8,715 nt of DNA from Lachnospiraceae bacterium. GTDB lineage: Bacteria; Bacillota_A; Clostridia; Lachnospirales; Lachnospiraceae. A program made the position numbers and the translations under genes. Positions 1-7,703 of this stretch are shown one piece after another (within the stretch, counting starts at the first letter, position 1; each line of letters opens with the position of its first letter). The DNA lies in the NCBI GenBank assembly GCA_017958245.1, contig JAGDDC010000269.1, forward strand, positions 1 through 8,715, read 5' to 3'. The notes beneath the pieces were generated by a model. That model ran no database searches, was not told the DNA's origin, and saw only the letters and a list, made by a program, of their open reading frames with translations.

Positions 1-1
1 C

Positions 2-1510
2 AACAAGGAGTACTACTCCTATATCGAGAGACAAAAGCTCGAGGAGAGGCTTGCGGAGTCCGGAGAACAGTATGACAAAAACCTCGCAGAGGCAGTGATC
101 ACGGACAGGAGAGTAAAGCAGAGCATTGATGTGACCGTGGGTTCGAGGGGAAAGAACTTCCTTGAACTTGCAGGGGGCGCAGGCATCGATCTTGGCTGGA
201 TCAAGAACGTCGGGATAGAGAGCGTGCTGAACACCAAGGGTGGAAAGCTCTCTTTGAACATGGGCGTGAAGCTCAACAACGAGGCGCTCCTCTCTACGGA
301 TATACTGATGGACAGGGACAACAAGGAGCTCTATCTTTGCATACCCGAGATGTCAAGCAGGTATCTGAAGTCGGATTACAAAACCACCACAAACACACCC
401 GGACTGCCCGCAGAGCTTGAGGATCCGATGGCGCTCCTTCAGAGTCTCGCAGGTGCCATGCCCTCATCCGAGGTTTTGAAGTCCATCACGCTCAGGTACT
501 TTGATCTTGTCATCGCAAACATCCCCGAGATGGAAAAGAAGGATGCAAGCATTGATGTGGCGGGCGTTCCCGTAGACTGCAACGAGTATTCGATAGAGCT
601 TGACAATGCTCAGATCAAGACGATCGCAAAGGAACTCCTCAAAGAGCTCAGGAACGACAAGGAGATAGAAAAGATCGTAAACGACTTCTCAGCTGTACTT
701 GAGGATGCAGGAAAGGGCGCGTACGACAAGTTCGTGGCACAGGTTGAGAGCGCGGAGTCAAAGGTTGACACGATCACTGTCGAGAGGATCGATTTCAAGG
801 CTTATTTAAACCGCAAGGGAGAAGTATTCGGAAGGTCATTTGCAGTAAAGGACAACGGAAAGAGAGCCTTCTTTGAGTGCCTCACCTATGACGATAACGG
901 CGAGAAGAACTTCTCTTTCAAGGCTGAGGCCGAGAACAGAAAGCTTCTCATCTCGGGCAAGGGCAAGGAGACCCAGGGCAAGCTTTCCGGCACCTACGAT
1001 CTGTCCGTTGATTCAAAGAAATACGCAGTGATCACGGTTGACGGTTTCGACAAAGAGGCCGCAAAGAGGGGGACGTTTAGCGGAAAGTTCAACATAAAGC
1101 CCGGTGAGGATCTTGACCTTTCAAAGATCGCAAAGGATATGCTTCCGAAGAACGTCGATCCTTCAGTATCCGTTCTCTTTGCATCGCTCGATCCCGAGCT
1201 CGATGTAGAGATACTTGCGGACAGAAACACCCAGACTATGAAGGCTGTCCTGCTCGAGAGCGGCGGAGAGGTTCTGGTCTTAAACCTCAACGGAGCTTCA
1301 TCGGAGCCGGAAGAGATAAGCGTTCCCACGGACGCGGTATCATTTGAGGATAAAGATGGGTTGAAGCAGTATTTTTCGGAGCTCCGTATCGACAGCGTGG
1401 TCAGCTCGCTTGAGAGGGCGGGACTCCCCGAAAAGCTCGTAGAACAGCTCAAGTCCTTAGCAGCCATCCTTCCGCTGCTGTTCCCCACCGGAGGAAGCAA
1501 CGGTTTCTGA
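2..1510 (+). CDS. Partial large protein of unknown function, probably extracytoplasmic; accessory to the downstream ABC exporter
   Basis: The frame is open from base 2 to the TGA at 1508-1510, giving 502 visible residues. The first possible start codon in frame is a GTG at 95, but it has no properly spaced ribosome site and the frame has no stop before it. The gene therefore begins upstream of the window and the N-terminus, where a signal peptide or lipobox would sit, is missing. The visible part begins with a helical, charged stretch (Tyr-Tyr at 4-5, then many Glu/Lys), followed by alternating beta-type segments. A mainly helical segment lies at about residues 204-260 and further beta-rich sequence runs to the C-terminus. 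There is no membrane helix in the visible part and no catalytic motif. The composition and layout recall large clostridial lipoproteins of DUF6583 type, but that is from memory and unverified. It lies 39 bp before the ATPase gene, so co-transcription and a role with the exporter are likely. The function is not known. Confidence 0.85.
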   Translation, partial: NKEYYSYIERQKLEERLAESGEQYDKNLAEAVITDRRVKQSIDVTVGSRGKNFLELAGGAGIDLGWIKNVGIESVLNTKGGKLSLNMGVKLNNEALLSTDILMDRDNKELYLCIPEMSSRYLKSDYKTTTNTPGLPAELEDPMALLQSLAGAMPSSEVLKSITLRYFDLVIANIPEMEKKDASIDVAGVPVDCNEYSIELDNAQIKTIAKELLKELRNDKEIEKIVNDFSAVLEDAGKGAYDKFVAQVESAESKVDTITVERIDFKAYLNRKGEVFGRSFAVKDNGKRAFFECLTYDDNGEKNFSFKAEAENRKLLISGKGKETQGKLSGTYDLSVDSKKYAVITVDGFDKEAAKRGTFSGKFNIKPGEDLDLSKIAKDMLPKNVDPSVSVLFASLDPELDVEILADRNTQTMKAVLLESGGEVLVLNLNGASSEPEEISVPTDAVSFEDKDGLKQYFSELRIDSVVSSLERAGLPEKLVEQLKSLAAILPLLFPTGGSNGF

Positions 1511-1534
1511 TCCAAACCATAGACACGGTTTTAA

Positions 1535-1541
1535 AGAGGAG
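1535..1541 (+). promoter_or_regulatory. Ribosome binding site AGAGGAG for the ABC ATPase
   Basis: AGAGGAG lies 8 bases before a TTG codon at 1550. It decides the start, because no ATG or GTG occurs in frame before the conserved N-terminal strand of the ATPase. The uncommon TTG start may lower translation relative to the downstream permeases. Confidence 0.8.
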
Positions 1542-1549
1542 AATTCCTT

Positions 1550-2212
1550 TTGACACTTAAGCTGGAAGTAGAAGACATAAAGAAAAGCTACGGCAAGAAG
1601 ACAGTCCTTGACGGCGTGAGCCTGTCCGCCGAGGGAGGAAGCTGCACAGGCCTCCTCGGCGCGAACGGCTGCGGCAAGTCGACGCTGCTCTCCATACTCG
1701 CGGGCATCATGAAGCCCGACGGAGGGTCATTTGACATAAAGGGCGCGGAGGACGGGAAGAAGCCGGTCATAGGTTATGTGCCCCAGGGCACGCCGCTCAT
1801 CGAAGAGCTGAGCGCCATGGACAACCTGAGACTTTGGTATGACAAGGAGGCGCTTGATGAATCCCTCTCGGGAGGAGTCCTAAAGACTCTGGGAGTGGAT
1901 ACGTTTCTCAAAGTGCCCGTAAAAAAGATGTCCGGGGGCATGAAGAAATGCCTCTCCATAGGGTGCGCAGTAGCCTCTGACCCGGACGTGCTCCTGCTCG
2001 ACGAGCCCACCGCGGCTCTTGACCTTGCGAGAAAAGACACGATCTACGCCTATATGTCCCGGTTCAAGAGCAAGGGAGGGATCGTTCTGATCGCCACCCA
2101 CGATATACACGAGATAGAGTTCTGCGACAGGTGTTATCTCTTTGAAGATCACAGACTGTCCGATTACGACTACAACGGAGACGTGCACGCTCTGGCGGGG
2201 CTGATGAGATGA
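1550..2212 (+). CDS. ABC transporter ATP-binding protein (ABC-2 type exporter)
   Basis: This is a cytoplasmic ATPase that powers the two permeases encoded next. The 220-residue protein is a single, compact nucleotide-binding domain with every expected motif in order. These are the Walker A GANGCGKST at 37-45, the Q-loop glutamine at 79, the signature MSGGMKK at 127-133 (a variant of LSGGQ with Met at the Gln position), the Walker B LLLDEP at 148-153 followed by the D-loop AALD, and the switch histidine at 184 (THD). Its length is at the short end for exporter ATPases and it lacks the C-terminal extension seen in many drug or antibiotic-resistance ATPases. Translation starts at TTG, supported by a strong ribosome site. 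The stop codon overlaps the start of the first permease (ATGA), which indicates translational coupling. The transported substrate cannot be told from this subunit. Confidence 0.95.
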   Translation: MTLKLEVEDIKKSYGKKTVLDGVSLSAEGGSCTGLLGANGCGKSTLLSILAGIMKPDGGSFDIKGAEDGKKPVIGYVPQGTPLIEELSAMDNLRLWYDKEALDESLSGGVLKTLGVDTFLKVPVKKMSGGMKKCLSIGCAVASDPDVLLLDEPTAALDLARKDTIYAYMSRFKSKGGIVLIATHDIHEIEFCDRCYLFEDHRLSDYDYNGDVHALAGLMR

Positions 2213-3435
2213 GATATCTTAAGTTTTTCCGTATACAATTGAAGAGGACCGCAAAGCAAGCGACAGGAGTCTTTCCTGCCGCCATGCTTTTATTTGCGTG
2301 TATTTTCGCGGCGGCTTACCTCATGTCATCCTCCGTCGACAAAGCTGTCGAGGGTGAGAGATACAGGATCGGTGTGGTCGGAGATGTGAGCGACAACTAT
2401 CTCGGCTTTGGCTTCACTGCCATAAAGACGCTCGACTCGTCGAGATATGTCGTTGACTTTGCCACCATGAGCGAGGACGAGGCCTTGTCGGAGTTCAGAA
2501 GCGGAGATCTGATCGCAGTCATAAAGATCCCCGAGAACTTTACGCAGTCCGTTGCCCACGGAGAGAACAACATACCCTTAAGCTACATATCATCGCGCGG
2601 CTTGAAGGGCATAGAAGGCTATGTGATGGATGAGCTTGCGGACGTGGTATCAGAGCTCGTCACGAGCGCACAGACGGCCTTCTTTGCAGTGGACGACGTC
2701 GCTGTGCACGCAGGCGCGGAGGGCGATCTGAGCGTCTATCTGAAAGAATTCAATCTAAAGCTACTCGATTATATACTGAACAGGGGGAAGCTCGTGGAGA
2801 CGCAGGAGCTCGGGCTGTCTGACGGCCTTCCGCTGAAGGCTTACTACACCTGTGCCCTTGTTCTGATGTTCGTCTTCCTGCTCGGGATCGGAAGTGCCTA
2901 CTTTTTCTCGGGAAGGAACAGGTCTCTCGGCAGATGGATGACGCTTAGAGGCGTGGGAGCCCTGGGACAGATAGCCTGTGAGTTTATCGCATATCTGATC
3001 CTCATGGCTCTTTGCATGATCATACCGATGGCTATCGCGGGCGCTTTCTTTGACATAGGGGAGATCTCGGGACTCGAGATCACAGCGGGATTCATGATCG
3101 CAAGGATGCTCCCGGTTCTTGTCATGGTCTGCACCATCAACTTTCTCATATATGAGGCGGTCGAAAGCACGCTCGCCTGTGTCCTCATACAGTTCCTCGC
3201 GGTCATATCGATGGCCTACCTCTCGGGATATATATACCCGGCGGGCTTCTTTCCCGAAGCGATGCAGGCGCTTGGAAGGGTGCTGCCCACCGGAGCTGCC
3301 CTGTCTTTTGTGAGCGCAGGTGTGAGCGGAGGCGCAGCCCCCGGCGCAGCATTCCTCATGGCAGGAACGGGCGTGGTCTTTTTTGCGGGCACGGTGCTGC
3401 TGCGAAGAAGGTCGATAGTCAGAGAAAACGCTTAG
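2209..3435 (+). CDS. ABC-2 type transporter permease, first subunit
   Basis: This is an integral membrane protein of 408 residues that would form half of the exporter channel. One hydrophobic helix lies at about residues 21-41. A hydrophilic, presumably outside domain of about 165 residues follows, then a membrane block with helices near 211-233, 256-281, 291-315, 318-340 and 376-397. The segment at about 340-365 (G-Y-x-Y-P, then F-x-P-E-A-M-Q and L-P-T-G) matches the conserved loop of ABC-2 permeases before the last helix. The early outside segment (RYRIGVVGDV, then S-E-D-E-A and a strand ending I-K-I-P) is the pattern of the large-loop permease subfamily (Pfam ABC2_membrane_3 type, by recall). 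The start ATG overlaps the ATPase stop by 4 bases, so the two are almost certainly translated together. The family is clear but the cargo is unknown. Confidence 0.9.
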   Translation: MRYLKFFRIQLKRTAKQATGVFPAAMLLFACIFAAAYLMSSSVDKAVEGERYRIGVVGDVSDNYLGFGFTAIKTLDSSRYVVDFATMSEDEALSEFRSGDLIAVIKIPENFTQSVAHGENNIPLSYISSRGLKGIEGYVMDELADVVSELVTSAQTAFFAVDDVAVHAGAEGDLSVYLKEFNLKLLDYILNRGKLVETQELGLSDGLPLKAYYTCALVLMFVFLLGIGSAYFFSGRNRSLGRWMTLRGVGALGQIACEFIAYLILMALCMIIPMAIAGAFFDIGEISGLEITAGFMIARMLPVLVMVCTINFLIYEAVESTLACVLIQFLAVISMAYLSGYIYPAGFFPEAMQALGRVLPTGAALSFVSAGVSGGAAPGAAFLMAGTGVVFFAGTVLLRRRSIVRENA

Positions 3436-3453
3436 ACAGGTCTTGTGATCATC

Positions 3454-3458
3454 AAGGA
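3454..3458 (+). promoter_or_regulatory. Ribosome binding site AAGGA for the second permease
   Basis: AAGGA lies 11 bases before the ATG at 3470. The spacing is slightly long, but it is the only purine-rich site in the 34-bp gap and supports this start, which places a basic tail directly before the first membrane helix. Confidence 0.55.
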
Positions 3459-3469
3459 ATGGTAGTGAG

Positions 3470-4618
3470 ATGCGAAAAACCGTGATATGGTGCCTTCTAA
3501 CCGAAAAAAGGCTCTTTAAAAAGATAAGCTATGTGATCATGCTCCTTTTGCTGCCGCTTCTCATGGCAGGCATGAAGAGCGGTGCCTCAGAGGGCGCCGG
3601 TATCCTGACCGTGGCTGTCGGTACGGACGGCGCGGAGGGTTCGCTTGCCCGAAGGCTTGCAGGGGAGATCGCGGACAAGTCTTCGCTGCTTGGGTTCATC
3701 GTAAAGGACAGCGAGGAGGAATGCATAAAGGCCGTGAGCTCGGGAGAGGCTGACGCCGCGTGGATCTTGCATGCCGACATGGAGGGCGAACTAAAAGAGA
3801 TCGCTGAAAAGGGAAAACTAAAGCCCGTCGCGAGACTTGCAGTCAGGGAGAACGACCTCGCTCTCGGCTTTGTAAAGGAAGTGTTTGAGGGCAGGATCTT
3901 CCCGTCGTTCATCCATGAGGTCTACATAAACTACTTAAAGAACTTCCCCGAGGGGGACTTAAGCGGCAGCGGATATCCGGAGGAGGCATTTGCCTCGCAA
4001 ATGAGGCACGCCCTCACCTTCGAACCCGAATACCTTGACGGCGCAAAGTCAGAGGACGAGGGGCTTTTGCTCACTCCCCTTAGAGGGATGCTCGCCATTT
4101 GGCTCGTGATGAACGGTTTCGCTGCAATGATGTACTTTAAGAGGGACACGGAGCTTGGCGCGTACGACATGGTACCGCTTTCAAAAAGGCCCCGCTATAT
4201 GTTCGGGACCGAGGCCATAGTCCTTGCAAATGCGGGACTTGTGTATATCATAGCGCTCGCGGTGCTGGGGACGCTGACAAACATAGGCTATGAGCTTCTT
4301 ACGCTGCTCGTCTTTCTTGCGTGTATCGCAGGGTTTTCGGCTCTCACCGGACTGCTCTTTTCGAAAGCGTCTTCACTCGGTGTCGCCGTGCCCGCGCTCG
4401 TCTTTTTGATGATAGTGTTCTGCCCGATATTTGTTGACATAAAGGGACTTGAAGGGCTGAGGCTTGTCATGCCCCCTTACATGTACCTGAGGGCAGTGCA
4501 CGACAGCGTTTATACACTGTATCTTGCGGGCTACGCCGCAGTGCTCGCAGTCATCGCCCTGCTTGCGGGCAGAGGAAGGAGATCGGATAGATCAAAACAA
4601 GGCTTAAGGAGCATTTGA
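3470..4618 (+). CDS. ABC-2 type transporter permease, second subunit
   Basis: This is a 382-residue integral membrane protein with the same overall plan as the preceding permease but a clearly different sequence. An N-terminal helix at about 19-35 is followed by an outside domain at about 36-200. Membrane helices follow near 205-223, 248-269, 274-297, 302-322 and 349-367, and the protein ends in a basic cytoplasmic tail (RGRRSDRSK). The outside domain begins with a beta strand and a pattern of acidic helix (SEEECIKAVSSG) then strand (ADAAWIL), as in large-loop ABC-2 permeases. A short version of the conserved loop before the last helix (VMPPYMYL, 333-340) is present. With one ATPase and two unlike permeases in a row, the expected complex is a permease heterodimer with two copies of the ATPase. 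No terminator is visible after it, and glpK starts 28 bp downstream. Confidence 0.88.
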   Translation: MRKTVIWCLLTEKRLFKKISYVIMLLLLPLLMAGMKSGASEGAGILTVAVGTDGAEGSLARRLAGEIADKSSLLGFIVKDSEEECIKAVSSGEADAAWILHADMEGELKEIAEKGKLKPVARLAVRENDLALGFVKEVFEGRIFPSFIHEVYINYLKNFPEGDLSGSGYPEEAFASQMRHALTFEPEYLDGAKSEDEGLLLTPLRGMLAIWLVMNGFAAMMYFKRDTELGAYDMVPLSKRPRYMFGTEAIVLANAGLVYIIALAVLGTLTNIGYELLTLLVFLACIAGFSALTGLLFSKASSLGVAVPALVFLMIVFCPIFVDIKGLEGLRLVMPPYMYLRAVHDSVYTLYLAGYAAVLAVIALLAGRGRRSDRSKQGLRSI

Positions 4619-4620
4619 GA

Positions 4621-4633
4621 GTTTACGATAAAC
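4621..4633 (+). repeat. Short perfect dyad GTTTA-CGA-TAAAC just before the glpK ribosome site
   Basis: Two 5-base arms that are exact inverse complements surround a 3-base centre. The dyad ends directly before the GGAGGT ribosome site of glpK, within the 28-bp gap. It could be an operator half-site arrangement or a small hairpin affecting translation. It is too short and lacks a T-run, so it is not an intrinsic terminator. No convincing -35/-10 pair was found near it. Confidence 0.4.
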
Positions 4634-4639
4634 GGAGGT
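4634..4639 (+). promoter_or_regulatory. Ribosome binding site GGAGGT for glpK
   Basis: GGAGGT lies 7 bases before the ATG at 4647 and selects it over the out-of-frame ATG at 4640, which touches the site and could not be used efficiently. Confidence 0.8.
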
Positions 4640-4643
4640 ATGA

Positions 4644-6146
<1,503 letters not shown>

Positions 6147-6185
6147 TCCGTTGCAGCCATGAACGATTGTCCCGGCTTTGTATAT

Positions 6186-6192
6186 AAGGAGG
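6186..6192 (+). promoter_or_regulatory. Ribosome binding site AAGGAGG deciding the start of the GlpA-like gene
   Basis: A near-perfect AAGGAGG lies 9 bases before the ATG at 6202. An in-frame TTG at 6178 lies upstream of this site, and using it would make the ribosome site part of the coding region. It would also add eight basic residues before the FAD-binding strand, so 6202 is the better start. Confidence 0.85.
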
Positions 6193-6201
6193 AAGCGATC
6201 C

Positions 6202-7629
6202 ATGTATGACATATTGATCATCGGTGCTGGTGTCAGCGGCTGCGCTGTGGCGAGGGAGCTTGGGAGGTATAACCTGAGGACGGCAGTGATCGAGAAATGT
6301 GAGGACGTCTGCTGCGGCACAACGAAGGCAAATTCCGCGATAGCCCACGCAGGGTTCGATGCGAAGGCCGGTACCCTGAAGGCGAAGCTGAACGTCAGGG
6401 GCAGTGAGATGATGGAACAGCTTTCAAAGGATCTTGACTTTCCGTACCGCCGCATAGGTTCACTCGTGCTCTGCCTCTCTGAAGAGGACAGGGGCAAGCT
6501 TGAAGACCTCTATGAGAACGGCATAAAGAACGGTGTCAGGGAACTGAAGATCCTCACCGGTGACGAGGTGAGAAAGCTTGAACCGAACATCTCCGATGAA
6601 TGCGTCGGGGCGCTCTATGCGCCGACAAGTGCTATCATCTGTCCTTTCGAGCTAAACATCGCGCTCGCGGAGAACGCTTACGAGAACCATGTCGAGTTCT
6701 TCTTTGACACTGAGGTCATGGATATCAGAAAGAACGGCGAGTACTTTGAAGTATCCGCAAATGATACCGTTTTCAGATCGAAGATAGTTATAAACGCTGC
6801 CGGAGTCTATGCTGACAAGATCCACAACATGGTCAGCGGGGAGAAGATAAACATCACCCCGAGACGCGGCGATTACCTGCTGCTTGACAAGACCTCCGGT
6901 GACACCGTCAGCCACACGATCTTCTCGCTTCCCGGAGCAAAGGGCAAGGGCGTGCTCACTTCACCTACGGTTCACGGAAACCTGATCATCGGCCCCACTG
7001 CTTTCGATGTCGAGGACAGGGAAGGGACCAACACGACGCTTGAGGGGATCGAAGACATCAAGCAGAAGGCGGGAAAAAACATCAAGGATCTGCCCCTTAA
7101 AACCGTGATCACATCATTTGCGGGGCTTAGGGCACACGAGGACGGCGGTGAGTTCATCATCGGTGAGGCAAATGACTGCAAAGGCTTCATCGACGTCGCG
7201 GGCATCGAATCCCCCGGGCTTTCGAGCGCTCCCGCCATAGGCGAGATGGTCGCAGGCATAGTAAGAGACATCTTAAACCCCGAGGAGAACAAAGACTTTA
7301 AAGCGATGAGGAAGGGCATCGTAAAGCCCGGGATGCTGAGCTTTGAAGAGAGGCAGGAACTGATCAAGGCTCGTCCGGAGTACGGCAACATAATCTGTCG
7401 CTGCGAGATGGTATCCGAGGGCGAGATCATCGATGCGATCAGGAGACCGCTCGGCGCGAAGTCGCTTGACGGCGTGAAGCGAAGGACAAGGGCCGGAATG
7501 GGAAGATGTCAGGCAGGCTTTTGCAGCCCGCGTACGATGGAGATCATATCGAGAGAACTGGAAAAAGACATGCTCGATATAACAAAGAGCGGCGGAGATT
7601 CAAAGCTCCTTGTTGGCAAGTCAAAATGA
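6202..7629 (+). CDS. FAD-dependent glycerol-3-phosphate dehydrogenase, GlpA-like, with C-terminal BFD-type [2Fe-2S] domain
   Basis: It probably oxidises glycerol 3-phosphate to dihydroxyacetone phosphate in the cytoplasm or at the inner membrane face. The start at 6202 gives 475 residues. The FAD-binding GAGVSG is at 8-13, with the ribose-binding acidic residue Glu31. The stretch GTTKANSAIAHAGFDA (39-54) and FAGLRAHEDGG (306-316), with Arg310 a candidate substrate-phosphate ligand, fit the DAO-fold group that holds GlpA and L-2-hydroxyglutarate oxidases. GIESPGLSSAPAIG (334-347) is the C-terminal FAD contact. A C-terminal domain carries Cys399-x-Cys401 and Cys436-x4-Cys441, the spacing of BFD-like [2Fe-2S] domains. 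The position straight after glpK argues strongly for glycerol 3-phosphate over 2-hydroxyglutarate. There is no membrane helix. The fold is certain and the substrate comes mainly from context. Confidence 0.88.
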   Translation: MYDILIIGAGVSGCAVARELGRYNLRTAVIEKCEDVCCGTTKANSAIAHAGFDAKAGTLKAKLNVRGSEMMEQLSKDLDFPYRRIGSLVLCLSEEDRGKLEDLYENGIKNGVRELKILTGDEVRKLEPNISDECVGALYAPTSAIICPFELNIALAENAYENHVEFFFDTEVMDIRKNGEYFEVSANDTVFRSKIVINAAGVYADKIHNMVSGEKINITPRRGDYLLLDKTSGDTVSHTIFSLPGAKGKGVLTSPTVHGNLIIGPTAFDVEDREGTNTTLEGIEDIKQKAGKNIKDLPLKTVITSFAGLRAHEDGGEFIIGEANDCKGFIDVAGIESPGLSSAPAIGEMVAGIVRDILNPEENKDFKAMRKGIVKPGMLSFEERQELIKARPEYGNIICRCEMVSEGEIIDAIRRPLGAKSLDGVKRRTRAGMGRCQAGFCSPRTMEIISRELEKDMLDITKSGGDSKLLVGKSK

Positions 7630-7703
7630 TCTCATAAGCGCGGCTTAAAACACGGTTTAATCATGACATGGTTCAAGACATGATCACGGGAAAGGATCGA
7701 CCG
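7630..7703 (+). other. Intergenic gap with small dyads, no clear promoter or terminator
   Basis: This 74-bp gap is the longest non-coding stretch in the window. It holds a 5-base dyad TTAAA/TTTAA (7645-7649 and 7656-7660) around ACACGG. It also holds a 6-base dyad ATCATG/CATGAT (7660-7665 and 7679-7684) with a 13-base loop, which overlaps a direct repeat GACATG (7665-7670 and 7677-7682). None is GC-rich or followed by a T-run. A promoter of its own for the last gene is possible, but no good -35/-10 pair was found. Confidence 0.35.
7691..7696 (+). promoter_or_regulatory. Ribosome binding site AAAGGA for the second flavoprotein
   Basis: AAAGGA lies 7 bases before the ATG at 7704 and supports that start, which places the FAD-binding strand at residues 5-15. 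Confidence 0.7.

Noticed and set aside
95..97. GTG as the start of the first gene
   Set aside because: The frame is open all the way to base 2 and the upstream residues fit the same protein. The only purine-rich stretch (AGAGG) is 3 bases away, which is too close.
994..1515. Minus-strand open frame of 173 codons opposite the first gene
   Set aside because: It is a serine-rich translation typical of the reverse of a Glu/Lys/Asp-rich gene, and has no plausible ribosome site context.
1514..1535. AAACC/GGTTT hairpin followed by T-rich bases after the first gene as a terminator
   Set aside because: The stem has only 5 base pairs, is not GC-rich, and the T-run is interrupted at once, so read-through into the ATPase gene is expected.
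6178..6201. TTG at 6178 as the start of the GlpA-like gene
   Set aside because: The strong AAGGAGG site lies inside this extension and points to the ATG at 6202, which also gives the usual short N-terminus before the FAD motif.
6202..7629. L-2-hydroxyglutarate oxidase as the main call
   Set aside because: The fold is shared, but the gene directly follows glpK and carries a BFD-like C-terminal domain, which fits a glycerol-3-phosphate dehydrogenase better.
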